Source: Entonaema liquescens (Eukaryota; Ascomycota; Sordariomycetes; Xylariales; Xylariaceae). From it: 64,000 nucleotides of DNA. Numbering within the stretch: position 1 is the stretch's first letter; each line of letters opens with the position of its first letter. The translations under genes and the position numbers were made by a program. Of this stretch, positions 35,438-48,277 are shown piece by piece. The stretch covers positions 1,116,001-1,180,000 of the forward strand of contig CADCSX010000009.1 of the NCBI GenBank assembly GCA_902805475.1. Direction: 5' to 3'. The notes below the pieces were generated by a model. The model had not been told where the DNA came from and made no database searches. It saw only the letters and a program-made list of their open reading frames with translations.

Positions 35438-36538
35438 TGCGACCGTCAGCTTCTGTGGTCAGCTGTAATGTGCAAGAGTCGAGGATATTTCGGTAATGAT
35501 CTATCGCTGTAGGCTTTGGTGGCCTCTGTAGACGTGATAACAACGCCGATCTATTAACGGCGGGAGTAGTGTATAGAGCAGCCTTCTTTCACAAGATTTT
35601 CGTTAGAGGGTTGAATGGCGTGTCTGTCGGTCGCGGGATCGGAATGGAGAAGCGTATCGAAATGGGATGTTAGGATAGTTGAATTAAGTAGATCCCAGGA
35701 GTATTACGACAATATAGGGGAATCTTTAGGTGTTATAGTTGACCTCATTAAACAATACAATGTTGAAATATGTTGCGACTGCGGGAAATTGTAAAAAGAG
35801 CTGTGGAAGAAAGACTTTCGTAACGACACGACTAGAGCTGGGACAAGGCTGTTGCCCGCAGTGCGCGCATGGGTTCACCAATCAAGATAACAGTGTTACC
35901 TGACATGTACCTAAATCATGTACCTAGATATATATGGTGTACATATGTACATGTAATGTACCTGTAGCGCCATGCAATTTAAAATGGGTCAATGCTTCAT
36001 GTTTTCAGCCCTTACTATGTACATACAAGGTTGGTTAACGGTATTAGGTAAGGAAATCGGTATTAAGCAAGCCACCAGGGTCCGATTCTTAAGTAGCCCC
36101 ACCTTAGAGGTAATATGGGATAGTACCTTTAGTGCCTTTAGTGTGAGGTCACTGAAGCTAATGTTTGAATTCGATATCAGCTAATACAATAATCACAAGC
36201 GGTGCAACAGCTACTGATATATATGCGACAATGGGCTGTGATATCAACTTATATACTTGAATCGCCTAATTATAATCGCGAATTGTGTGTCGAGTATCAC
36301 GGTAAGCATTACCAACAAGGAAATAGTGTTTAAGAACCCGTACGTACGCATGTGAGCCATTCAAGCCTGACTTGGAATCCCTAACTTGGAATCCCTGGAA
36401 CTAATCGCATATCTCCAGGATGATGATCTGAATCGAATAAAAACCCACATCGAACCTATCATACTCTGGTATGACAACTCCCGATCCGTTCGTATAAGCG
36501 GACACCAATGTCTTTCGAGCCCCTCTCCTATTAGACCA
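35438..36538. promoter_or_regulatory. Divergent promoter region between RXT2-like and TRAPPC11 genes
   Basis: A 1.1-kb bidirectional intergenic region. It contains three copies of ATGTACCT (35905, 35918, 35956) interleaved with ATGTAC palindrome-like sequence, a doubled ACTTGGAATCCCT near 36370-36396, and no gene. An in-frame open stretch before the TRAPPC11 start has no ATG. Confidence 0.5.
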
Positions 36539-39500
36539 ATGGACGACTTCCCCGCGGGTAGCCTGGACCATAATGTCCCATTCCTCGTCGTCTCCGGACT
36601 AAGTAATGCTTCGACCAAAGTTTCTCTGGCAGACCCAGGTTTGAGGGAGCAAGGCGTTCTCGTTCGGTCAGAGTTGCCCCCTATAGAGAGCCGGGAAGCA
36701 AAGATCATCCTTCGCTGCATACAAGAGAAGGACGCTACTGATCTCCCATGGAACTCTCGAGATCCGTCGAGGAAATACAAGTTCAAGATTGGTACAGTCG
36801 GGAGGGTATGTCTATGCCCCATCAAGTTATTCATGCGGCATGTTGGGTGCTTATAAGAGACGAATCTGACTTCGACTCTTAGGAATTCCTACTCCCGCCT
36901 CGCCGTGCACGCCTTCCAGCAAAGTTCGAGGCACCTTTATCACCACTTGTTCTACATTCTCCATTCTCACCCCTCAGCCCGGGCTCTAGCTTGTACCCTG
37001 ATGGCTTGATAGATACTCAGTGGCTTCGAAAGCATCAGGATCTCATACCCAGCGTGTGTTTGACTTTTTATAGCCTGACTTCGGATCCTACCCTTGCGAC
37101 CCTAAACGATAACCAGCTGAAGACAGATATAAATGCTGTTAAGAACACCGTAGGGCAGTCTGGGTACAAATGTCGCTTTGTTGCGGTTATCCTCAGTGAC
37201 CAGTCACCAAGCTCCGTAGCCCAGTTTCAAGAAAGGCTAGATAATATTAGGAGGAGCACAGGGTTGGACCCAAAAACCTCGCTATTCGTCCTGCCTACTC
37301 AACGCACCGAGGTAGAGTTAGAACATGCTGTTGATAACATACTGACTGCGGTATTCGAACAAGCGGTTGAGTACTATCGCGACCTTGGTAGACATTCCCG
37401 CAAAAAAAGGGGAAGGGGAATCGCGCCGCAACCGACTATTCCTCCAACTACCGGTACTTCTCATACCTTGTCTCTCCAGGGATGGAACGTCCGTTATGAT
37501 TTCAAATTCGCTATCTTCGCTGAGTTCCGTCAGGAAATAGACGTTGCCTTACGGTCTTATGAGCAAGCATACGACGCCCTTCTCGGTGTCGACGTTCTTG
37601 AAACCATTCCAGGATGGAACCCTAGGTTTAACGACGCTCGACTGCTAGCCGATATAATAGCTATCCGAGTCTTGAAATGTTTACTATGGGTCGGACAAAG
37701 TACTGCTGCCGTTAGGAGGTGGCAAGCGCATCATGATAGGATATATGACTTGGTCGATCGAAGGGGTCGGGGAACACAAAATTATGGGTGGAAAGCCTGG
37801 GAAGCAAGATGGAACACGGTTATGGCTAATTTGATCGAAAAAGTGCAGTTCCCTGAGTTGGAACCGACCAGTACCTTGCCCTACCGTCCTCCCGAAAAGA
37901 ATCTCTCAGCAGAGCGTTTACACCCATGGGATCTACTTCACCATCAGGGGTATTGGTACCGTATAGCTGCATGGCATCTTGCTAATAGACGGAAATTGGC
38001 ATGGTCTATACCAGAAGATGACCGGAAACCACCAAACGAATCTTCACCATCTCAGTCGAACAAAGTCTATAGCTATGATACGTATATGTGCCCAGAACCT
38101 CACGAGGAATTCCCGTTGGTAGGGACAGGGGTGAATCACAGCCAGTTGATCTTTAATCACTTAATGTTGGCGCATAACGAATTCCAGAAACGACACCAGA
38201 TTCGGACCTCGGCGGAGCTGGCGCTCGAGTGCTGTAAAGAATTAGAGAGGTTGAAGGAATGGAGAAAAATCCTAAAAATTCTAACGCCTTTATGGAGAGA
38301 CATGTCTTACCGTACAGAAGGTTGGTGGGATATCATGGAAGCTTTCAGTTGGACTCTAAGGGGTGCAGCGGTAGAAGTCGGTCATAAGAACCTCATTGTT
38401 GCCATTGACTGGGAACTCCTGAATAAGGGTGAGTAGCGCTAATTATATAAACTAGCAGCTTAGAAATTAACACTTAACATAGGTTTCTCCAGGCGGCCGG
38501 GTTGGCATTACGACATAACGAAGTCTTTAGACGGTATATCTACAGACAGTCGGCCTGTTATAGAAATTGGCGACGAGCATGTCACATCATTCTTACATGC
38601 TTCCTTCATTTTCAAAAATGATGAAGGAAAAGCTGGACAGAGTTGCCCAACCCAACTTTCAATCACATCCAACTCCTTCCCAGACGCCGCTCCGGTAGTG
38701 CTGGAGAGGATTCGAATTGAATTCGATGGCAGCTTGCACACTATTTACTTAAAACACAAGGCTAGTGATGACCGGGCCCCTTCATCCTCAAGGCCCCGAG
38801 TATCGAAAGTGGCTCTAGTCGAAGTCGAGGGTAGTGACGACGATGATGATGATTCTGATGATGATTCGGAATCCAGTGCCGAGACAACTCCTACAATTAT
38901 ACTACGGGGAGCGGACGACTTAACGCTATTGCCAGGCCAAACGCGAGTGTTTGAAATGGACGTCCCGTTACGAGAGCCTGGTGATGCCAGAGCGTCTTCG
39001 GTACAAGTTTCAGTGGCTCCCGAGTCTTTTACTCTTAGATACACAATTAGACTTCGGGAAACCAACCAGGTTGGCCTCTGGTATTCGCAAACATCTACGA
39101 GGAAGAAGATTACACGGGTCGACCCGCACAAAATCAAAGTCCTTCCAAGGCCTCCAAAGATGGAGGTTAGGCTTGTCAATATGCTTGAGCAATATTACGC
39201 AAGCGAATACGTCCCGCTTGAGTTGGAGATACTTAATGAAGAAGATGCCGATGCCAATACAAAATTGGATATAGCCCTATATGGGCAGGATGTCCCTGGC
39301 TTTAGAGTGCAGATTGAAGATGGCTCAGAAAAGACCAGCAATGCTGGAGTGGAAGAATCCAGACTTGAGGCAATCCCAGTCGGAACCATACCGAATTCTA
39401 AATCTGCAAAAACTACGATTACCATTGACCCGGTTGATGGGCCTATAGTGCTTGATTTGATAGTGAGAGCAAGGTATCATCTCGTGTCGGATCCGGGGAC

Positions 39501-40473
39501 ACCGATCATCCAGCAAGCGACATACCACCTCAATATTGTTAACCCCTTCGAAGCAAGCTATGATTTATCCCCTCGACTACATTCCGAGTGGCCAAACTAT
39601 TTCGACCCCGAAGATATTCAAGACCCATCTGAAGGAGATGAAATTGTCCGCCGCCCTCGAGGATTGGCCCAGAAATGGTCTCTCGCCACTCGATATGCTT
39701 CATTTGCACACGAAGATTTAGCTATCCTAGGTTTGGATGTTGATGTTCTCTCTACGCAAGGAAACGTAAGCTGCAAGGCATCTAAGGGTCAACCGATCGT
39801 AACAGAGGGCGCGGTTATTAGCCCCAAGACAATCGAGGAAGCGCAGTTCGAGCTCGTCGCTCAAAAATTCGACCTTGATGACCGGTCACCGGCAACGGCG
39901 GATCTAGCTTTCACCATCAAATGGCGGCGGCTGACCTCGCCGAAAGACACAGTCAACACTACAGTCTTACCACTCCCACGGTTTTTCGTCACGGTCTCGG
40001 AACCACGCGTCCTAGCTAGCGTATCGTACTACTCACCTCCTAACCCGTCTACCTCGGAGTCTTCCTCTTCCTCCTCTAATCTTCCGCCGCCGCAGCTGCT
40101 CTTCCTAGATATCACGATCGAGAACCCGTCGTCGCACTTCCTGACGTTCGGGCTGATGATGGAGCCGAGCGACGAGTTCGCGTTCTCGGGCGCTAAGACC
40201 ACGACGCTGAACGTGCTGCCCGTCGCGCGCAGGAGCGTGACGTATAGGCTCCTGCCGCTTGTTCGGGGCGCCTGGATACGCCCAACGCTCGTGGTTAGGG
40301 ACAAGTACTTCCAGAAGGTGCTTAAGATTATCCCGACGGAGGGCATGAAGAGCGATAGGGAGGGGGTGTTGGTTTGGGTTCCACCTGAGGAGGAGGAGGC
40401 AGATGGGGATGAGGATGAAGAGAATGATGGTGAGGGGAGCGAGGGCGAAAGTGAGAGTGAAGAAACTGAGTAA
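36539..40473 (+). CDS. TRAPP complex subunit TRAPPC11 (Foie gras/Gryzun protein)
   Basis: A predicted subunit of the TRAPP tethering complex, which acts as Rab guanine-nucleotide exchange factor in ER-Golgi and later traffic. Exons are 36539-36805, 36883-38428 and 38483-40473 (1,267 residues). Both introns are GT-AG (77 and 54 nt). The start at 36539 begins MDDFPAGSLDHNVPF. Recognisable stretches are CLTFYSLTSDPTLATL and RFVAVILSDQ (about 135-190), then GWNVRYDFKFAIFAEFRQE, the opening of the Foie gras region (about 285-560), with LLADIIAIRVLKCLLW. The C-terminal half (about 850-1230) is beta-rich, as in the Gryzun domain, and ends in an acidic Glu/Asp tail. Another acidic patch lies near residues 730-745. 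All frames are intact, in contrast to several neighbours. Confidence 0.93.
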
Positions 40474-41430
40474 GGGGGTTAGAATGGGTAGGTGGATAGA
40501 TGGGTTTGAGGATAACGGTGATGATTGGAACGAAGTGTAAACATTTTAGACGATGATCTAGACGAATTGATATATGACTGCTTCGTAGAAGTCTGTTCTA
40601 CATGAAACTCATAATTACGAAAACCCTATACTATGTGTTAATATTTGGCCTTATTAAGACATACTATATCTGTTTATGGGATATGTTTTGGCTTTCATGT
40701 GAAGACAGATTCTTTTCTAGCGACGGGTAGTGACATTGCACTGGAGCAGATCTAAATACGCCCATTGCTATTAGTTGTTCAACGCTTATTTGGAGTTAAC
40801 TACTGAGACAACCAATAGTATGCCGAGCCATATTATAAGCTGACAGCCTCCGACTATTAATTCATCCGTTTTCTTCGATTTGCATTCCTATTGAACCACA
40901 TGCATCATAAGCCCTTAAGATACCGGGCACGGAATAATACCTTGGCATGTTTAGACAGGGCTGGACCCTACATACATGTCCATACGTGGTGGTTTGGTGG
41001 GAAGCTAATTATAGTCTACAGGGGTATTGATGAGATCAAAATGATTAGTTGATAGTGAATAGTAGTTCTTCACGGCGGAATTACGCATTTGCCTGACTAG
41101 ATGCTCAGCTTAAATCCACGCCGATACGACCGCCATGACTAGCAGGATTTATCGGATTCAAAATTGGACCGCTAGTCCGAGGTGTTCTTCCATCGGAGCT
41201 ATCCTAGCTAAGACACGTACGTTATTAGCTGATAATGATAATGCCTAAACGGGTGACGCGCCGGAGTTGTGTCACTCTTGCAAGGTATTAATTCCCACTT
41301 ACATTAACTCCGCCGAGCTGAAGTGAATCTAAATTTCTATATGAAAGACGATGCTGAGTGAGAAGATCACGTTGCCATAATTTCTAAATATCAGATAGAT
41401 AATTGTTTCTTATAATATTCCCGCCATCCC
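40474..41430. other. Intergenic region
   Basis: TRAPPC11 3' flank and the promoter of the next gene. Nothing further recognised. Confidence 0.6.
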
Positions 41431-42798
41431 ATGACTTTCTTCTCCCGAGTTCTCTTTAGAAGAGGACCTTCGATATACCCAACGACACAATTCTCTAGGA
41501 TGGCTTCAACAGGAGGGGCTACTGCCGCCCTCTCGCTGGCAACGTATTATAGCGCCGTTACTTTGCGCCCACGGCAACCAGTTGAGGCGCAAGAGTTTGA
41601 CCCCGAAGCTCACCATGTTAAGAACCGACATGGAGAGACTGTAAAATTCCGGAATCCGCACCCCTCTTTTTCTTTCCCCGGCCGCCTTCAAATAATGGAG
41701 ATGACAATGTGCGTTCCCAGAATACCAGGATAATTATTTTGATTTCCGTAATTGACTAACTTGAGGAGTCTGTAGAAAAGCAATTACTGGCACATTAAAT
41801 TGGCCGAAGCCGGGCGTAGAGGATAAACTCATAGAAATCATAAAACCCGAGTTTTTACCTACTCGCACAGCGTCATCAAAACTCCGCGCCACTTGGCTGG
41901 GCCACTCTTGTTATTACGTAGAGTACCCGTCAGGACTGCGCGTGCTATTTGACCCCGTCTTTGAGGATTGCTGTACGCCTATCGACTTGGCTCGATTTAA
42001 GAGGTATACCGAGCCGCCATGTAGCATTGCAGACTTACCTTTGTCGATGCTGTTGTTATCAGCCACAGCCATTACGACCACTTGTCGTATCCATCCGCGA
42101 AGGAGATTCAGCAGCATCACCCCAATGCACACTTCTTCGTCGGTTTAGGACTAGAGAAGTGGTTTAAGGCCGGAGGGTTTAACAATGTAACGGAGCTGGA
42201 TTGGTGGCAGGAGGCAGAAATAACTTTGACGCCGCAATCTGCCGAGGGCGATGCCGAGGCAAAAGACACGAACTTGCCCGGACCTATCAGCGCGAAGATA
42301 TCTTGTCTCCCCTGCCAGCACGCCTCGGGCAGAGGCATCTTAGACCAGAATAGCACTCTATGGGCATCATGGGCCGTCACGTCCGGCGAACCAGCCAAGT
42401 CCGTCTGGTTCGGCGGCGACACAGGCTACCGCGCCGTGCCCAAAGTGCCCGAAGGCGCAGACGACTACGGCCCAGAGTACCAACACCTACCCGTGTGTCC
42501 GCAGTTCCGGCAGATCGGCGAGAGGTTCGGCTCGTTCGACCTCGGGCTGATCCCCATCGGCGCGTACCACCCCCGCCACCTGTTCTCGGGGGTGCACGCC
42601 AACCCGTACGACGCGGTGGAGATCTTCACGGACACCAGGTGCAAGAGAGCGATGGCGGTCCATTGGGGCACGTGGGTGTTGACGGCTGAGCCGGTCCTGG
42701 AGCCCCCGCAGATGCTGAAGGAGGCGCTGAAGCGCAAAGGGCTGGCGGAGACGGGGGTCTTTGATACATGTCGTATTGGAGAAAGTCGGGAGTTCTAA
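41431..42798 (+). CDS. NAPE-PLD/Fmp30-like metallo-beta-lactamase hydrolase, one frame break
   Basis: A predicted zinc phosphodiesterase hydrolysing N-acyl-phosphatidylethanolamines, as yeast Fmp30 (mitochondrial). The first 30 residues are Arg-rich with few acids (MTFFSRVLFRRG), fitting a mitochondrial presequence. Exons are 41431-41708 and 41776-42798; the 67-nt intron uses donor GTGCGT and branch point GACTAAC. Zinc ligands are visible: HSHYDH (about residues 190-195), QHASGRG, GGDTGY and VHWGT; WLGHSC precedes them. Just before HSHYDH the frame changes. One missing G near 42043 joins IADLPL to VDAVVIS and gives 433 residues. The NAPE-PLD type HXHXDH signature and overall length agree with the family. 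The break sits in the most conserved part, so it is important to verify. Confidence 0.9.
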
Positions 42799-43600
42799 GG
42801 TGCCTGGGCGTAATTATATAACATAAGGTACCTGTGTAATACTGTTGTATATGTCTGTGTGAGGAGGGGAATACATAGAATATGGCGTTTGGGGCAGTGG
42901 TATAGTAAAATGAGGAGGTGATGGGTGATACATAGACACTTTTTATGATGCCTACGATTATAGATAATATATATAATCTTCTCTCGAGATAGCAGAAATA
43001 TGAGGTCAAAAGGCCGAGTATAAGTTGCATTTAGAGGTTTCGATATATAAGATATATATCATCAATCAATGTATGAAATCTTAGGTATGTTGAGGTATCG
43101 GACAATTCAATGTTCTTAGTAATTACCTACCTAGGTACATAGCTGTACGCACGCTAATGACGGCATTAAGGTTGCACCAAACGGCTAACCTCAGCGCCGG
43201 GCGGGAATCAGCAGATCACTTTGGGCAGTTACGCTAAGCGGCGCACTGTTACTGCCCACCGCTAAGGAACATTGCTTTTTATCTTCCCGACAGAAATTCG
43301 ACGCACCAATGAAAGGCAAGTATGTACGCTCTTTCCGTCCTGACTTGTGCATCTGTCAACAGGGAGAGTCATTCAAACACAATCAGCGCACAACAACTCA
43401 TACAGTCATTAACCCGTCAACCTATTATCTTTACAACATTTTATATAATGCATCAACGACAGGCCCGATTCTTTTGGTTGTATAGTTCTGGCCTCTCTCA
43501 ATTTTTCCCGCTATAGGAATGTTCCCATATCTCTAACCAGACTTGAGATTTCTTGGGTATTCGTTTGACGACCTAGACGTTTTGCGTTCAAGTATTTATT
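42799..43600. other. Intergenic region
   Basis: No gene is seen. It includes an ACCTAGGT palindrome at 43129 and the promoter of the Smr gene. Confidence 0.6.
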
Positions 43601-45559
43601 ATGGGTGACCCGGGGAAGAAGTTACTGGTAAGTGTACATGTTCTCTTTTTTCTTTTCTCTCCTTAGCAAGGCTTTGTGCGCTTGTGTCTGCTGTATCGAG
43701 TAACAGCTTAGACCGAGCCACAAAAACTGAGTCGATATATCATACATGGAAGATATGATAAAAGACAAAATATTTACAACGATATAGTGTTTTCAAATAC
43801 TAAGCTAATCGTCATTTAATGCGCTTTTATTCTTCTTTCTATAATAACTAACCAATGAATCAAGGATGAGCTCCGGTCTCTCCTGGATGAGACAACTATT
43901 CTCTCTATCCTCAGTGACTATAACTTGGAAGACCCCAAGGAATTTGCTGATGCACGACAAGTTCTACTGACTATCTCCAAGGATGTAGAAGCAGAAGAAG
44001 CTACCGGTTTCAACCCGAGCGGTCTTGGCGCTGATGATATTGTAGATATCAATCGCCCAAACCAAGATGAGGACATAGAGGCTGTTGGCGCAACCGGCAG
44101 CGATGTCAAGAGCGTTGGCGGTCTCACTGCTACGACAGAGAGTTCTATACCTTTGAGTCTTATATCTTCAGGGTCATCAAAAACCTCCACCCTTGAGACC
44201 CCTGGGACTCTCCATGTGGACATCTTTGACGGTCTTACAGACAGTGAAAAGGAAGAACAACTCATTCAGATGTTTGTTTCCCTTAAACCCATAGATGTGA
44301 AACTGTCACTGCAGAAGGCAAAAGGTGATGCGAGTCTCGCTATTGACGAACTCCTCAACCTGCAATGGCTCGAGCAAACAGGCCAACGTCCTAAAGGGGT
44401 TGATGGCTTTTACGTATCCGACGGCGATAACATCCCGAGTAAAAGGAAGAAGGGCAAAAAGAAGAAAAAGGTAGCCAAGGTGACATTAACCCAGCATGTC
44501 GATTCGGAAGATAGACTTCAGGAAGCAAGCGATGGTGATGTTGTACAGAGTGGTGAGAAATCAAATTCAAAGAGAACCGCAAGATTATAGAGGAGCGCCA
44601 TTTACTGACTGACTTCTGCCGCAGATCGGATTGCACTCATATCTGATAAGCTTCAACTACCACCTTCGGAGGTGGCGAGCATCTACCAACAAAATAGTGC
44701 CTCCCTTGGAGCTACTGTGGTCAAAATTCTGGACAATTACATTACTATAGCCATACCATCATCAAATCCTTATTTAGCGTCTGCCGTTGAACAAGAAAAG
44801 AAAAGGGTTTCTTGGGTACCTCAGGAATATGTCGAGGCCACTTTCGAGATCTGCTCAAACGAAAGCGATGCTGTAGACATCATCCGTATATTAGCGGACC
44901 ACTTCGAGAGACCGGCATACTTAAAATACGACGTATCGTATAGTTTGGTCGCGGCAGACTCCGAGGAAATTGTTATGCCCGACCTCACTCATACTTCTAA
45001 TTCAAGACAATCATTAAGGTCTCTTACGGCTGTTCGTTCGCCAACAATTGATCTGCCCATGCGCACTTTAAGCCGTCCAGGGAATCTCCAAGATGCTGCA
45101 GCTGTCTCAAAGACAATTGCCGAGTCAAGAAACCATTCATTCTCGTCAGCTACGGCAGCGTTCAAGAAGGGGAAATCCGACCCTATATTCAGACAAGCTG
45201 GCGCGTATTATGCTGAACGTGCTCGCCAGCAGGCCATGAGCTACCGGCAAGCTAACAGCGTCCAGGCGAACTTACTCGTTGATCAACAGAGCACGGAATA
45301 TAAGATCGATCTCCACGGAGTCACGGTACAGGATGGCGTCGAGATTGCCCTCGATCGAGTATCGAAGTGGTGGCGGAATCTCGGCGAGGAACGAGCGCGG
45401 AAAGCGAAGACACAGGGGCTTACCGTCGTTACTGGCATTGGTAAACACTCTGCAGACGGAAGGTCGCCATTGCGCGTCAATGTGATCAAGGCCCTTGTCG
45501 CTGATGGATGGAAAGTTCAGATACTAACGGGATCGTGTCTCATTACTGGAAGGCAGTAA
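43601..45559 (+). CDS. CUE-like/DUF1771/Smr domain protein, Cue2-like
   Basis: A predicted RNA endonuclease-type Smr protein. Exons are 43601-43627, 43865-44552 and 44625-45559 (549 residues). The first exon codes for only nine residues (MGDPGKKLL). The intron between exons 2 and 3 splits Asp239 and joins VVQS to DRIALISDKL. Residues about 133-175 (EEQLIQMF...SLAIDELLN) look like a CUE ubiquitin-binding motif, followed by a Lys-rich patch. DUF1771 is around SDPIFRQAGAYYAERA, and the Smr domain covers about 464-549 with DLHG (Asp467, His469) and VVTGIGKHS. Yeast Cue2, which cuts mRNA at collided ribosomes in no-go decay, has CUE, DUF1771 and Smr in this order, so a similar role is inferred. 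A different Smr function is possible. Confidence 0.85.
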
Positions 45560-47126
45560 ATATCACAGCTACGGTTCACTTCCTAATGAGATGATGCTCC
45601 GTTCTACCGAAACGGTCTCTTGGGTACGCAAAGACATGCATTAGCTTTTAGCTGATCGTGCAGAGTACATATCATATTACACCACGGAGCATTGGCGGCG
45701 TTTCAAGGCCGAGGATCACATGGATATAGATGATCAACGCTGTTACAATAGAAAGGTAATAGCGGGAGCTTTAATAGTGCTATCTGAGCTTACATTTACT
45801 ATGGAATGGTTTAGCAATTTATCTGTTTCTATTGCTTGGGTGGTTTATGTGAATACGAATGAGAGGTGATACAAGTCCCAACTATTAATCTGACTGGGCA
45901 ATGGCTTGTTCCGGTGAAGAATGGGACGGATGGCGCAGGGACCTTGTTAGATAGATCCACGGTGATACAAAGACATGCGTAAACTGCCTTGTGACATAAG
46001 GCTATATCGGGAATTAACATTCAATCAAATTATCTCTAATTAACTCATATAAATTGAAGATACTTTCAGGGTAGTTGAATCAGCCATTATACTATATAAG
46101 ACAGTTTTCATCATATATGAGCCAATACACTTATCTATTATATAAGACAACAGGTGAGGTAGTCTTGTTAAGGATGCCTTAAATGTGCGTAATATGCATT
46201 GCGTGACAGTCCAAGAATATTGCCAACTTCATAAAGGCTCACCCCGCAAAATACACTGTGTCAGACCCAACCAGGGCTGAGACAACCTCCTAGGGAATGA
46301 GGCAGATACTAAAGCGGGTTGTTTAAGCGAGCGGATCTCGACCAGAATTGAGACATTCTCCGTGCTCACAATGATAGCTTTTCTTACAGGTTATTGGTGA
46401 TGCTGCCTGGTCAATCGTAGGCAGAATTCATCCAGCCACGGATTAACAGATTAAAAGTGAAGCTGCATATGAGGTATCTAAGCTTTGAATAGTAGACCTA
46501 ACTAGTTGAAGTTGAAGCTTTTCTTATGCTGGGAAATAATTAAATGTTCACTTATTATTCTAATAGAAGTAAAGTTGCCAAGTCGCCAAGTTGAAAAGAT
46601 GAAAAGGTTTAAGTAAAGGCATACGAAATGTACCACCATAAAATTTATCCATCCGAAGACTTACAAAAGTCACTTACAAATACAGGCTTTTTTAGTCTAA
46701 CGGTTACGCCGGGCAGCGGCCGACCACGGCCGCGACTGTCACTGAACTAGGTGGCTAAGTAAGGTAGGACCCTCCAGGTCGCAACTTTAGAAGTAGTACC
46801 CTTAGCACCTTAGGTAGTCGTATTAAGTCACAAGAGGTACTTATTCCTAGGGCGAGGCCCACCTAGACTTCCTTTGATCATTGATCAACAACTCCCGTTC
46901 CCAACCGGTCCAGCTTTACAACTACAACTACAACTGCATACATAAACCTTACATCTCTCCTACCTTAGACCACAAAGAACTTTGATTTTTTAATTATTCA
47001 TATCTAATTGGAAACCTTACTTAACTCTCTACACTCATTCCACGTTTTGTACCATCTTTGCGATACTCTCAAGCAAACAACATTAACCATTTAGAGTACG
47101 AGTTGTTCCGTACTAACTTGCCGACA
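45560..47126. other. Intergenic region
   Basis: No supportable gene. A weak retroelement RNase H-like relic may lie near 46200-46400 (see findings). The last 200 bases are C/T- and CAACTA-rich and lead into the NMNAT gene. Confidence 0.55.
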
Positions 47127-48277
47127 ATGACGGACAACGCCGCGGGGGCAGCGCCGCAGGCAGCATCAGCTATGACGCTGGATAGCTACAGGTTTCCAGC
47201 GCACCGACTCTTGCGACAGCAGAGAACACCCGACCGCACTCCGCTAGTACTCGTCGCTTGCGGTAGTTTCTCTCCTATTACTTACCTCCATCTTCGCATG
47301 TTCGAGATGGCCAACGACTACGCCCGCATAAATACCCAGTACGAGGTCGTTGGAGGCTACCTCAGTCCCGTGTCCGACGCATACAAGAAAGCTGGCTTAG
47401 CGGAAGCGTATCACAGGTACGCCAATGATAGTTCCATTTTAGCACGTCCGAGCACCTGTCATGACCTTATACTTTATTACGCTCGGGCAATTGATAAACT
47501 GACATTTAACGCCGTTTAATAGAGTGCGCATGTGCGAATTAGCAGCAGAAGAAACATCAAGTTGGCTAATGGTTGACCCGTGGGAGGCTATTCAGCCCGA
47601 ATACACACCAACTGCCAAGGTGCTAGATGTGAGTATACACTGGACCCTCTAATTTCTCATATCGGCCTTGTCCCACAACGCATGAATTCACTCGTAAGGG
47701 TCTAATGAACTAATCGTCGCCACTCGGACCGATCCCCGATATCGCTTTTGGACAGCTACTGACTCGAATTGTTACAGCACTTCGAATACGAAATCAACCA
47801 CAATCTCGGCGGTGTTCTATCTGAAGATGGTGAATCTCGAAAGCCGGCTAAGATCATGCTCCTTGCGGGTGCAGATCTTATTGGCACCATGTCTACTCCC
47901 GGCGTCTGGGCCGAGAAGGATCTTGCTCACATCTTGGGCAACTACGGTGCCATGATTGTCGAAAGGAGCGGGACGGACATTGACGAGGCGCTCGGTAACT
48001 TGAAGCAGTGGGAAGACAATATCCACGTTCTCACGCAAATGATACAAAACAACGTGAGCAGCACGAAGATTAGGCTGTTCCTTAAGAGGGAGTAAGTATA
48101 TCTTTAGTTGCACATTGTCTTGAAACTCCGAAATATCCCCAAACAGATGAACTAATGATATATTGCAGTATGAGCGTGCAATATTTAATTCCTGCAACTG
48201 TTATTCAGTATATCGACCAGCACAAGCTTTACACCGATAGCGACGAGACGAAATCTAAGGGCAAGGAAAAGCAATAA
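47127..48277 (+). CDS. Nicotinamide/nicotinate mononucleotide adenylyltransferase
   Basis: Makes NAD (or deamido-NAD) from NMN/NaMN and ATP, the common last step of NAD synthesis. Exons are 47127-47416, 47523-47628, 47778-48091 and 48169-48277, giving 272 residues, the usual size for fungal NMNATs. The nucleotidyltransferase motif GSFSPIT starts at Gly46, followed by LHLRMFE. Exon 2 begins with the conserved RVRMCELA, and exon 3 carries the closing motif NVSSTKIR. All introns are GT-AG (106, 149, 77 nt) and join without loss of frame. An in-frame ATG at 47058 would add 23 residues; 47127 was preferred because the upstream part shows no conserved pattern. The C-terminal tail is Lys-rich. Corresponds to yeast Nma1/Nma2. 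Confidence 0.95.

Noticed and set aside
36350..36538. Upstream extension of the TRAPPC11 frame
   Set aside because: It contains no usable ATG (ATG 36350 is followed at once by TGA). MDDFP at 36539 fits the family N-terminus.
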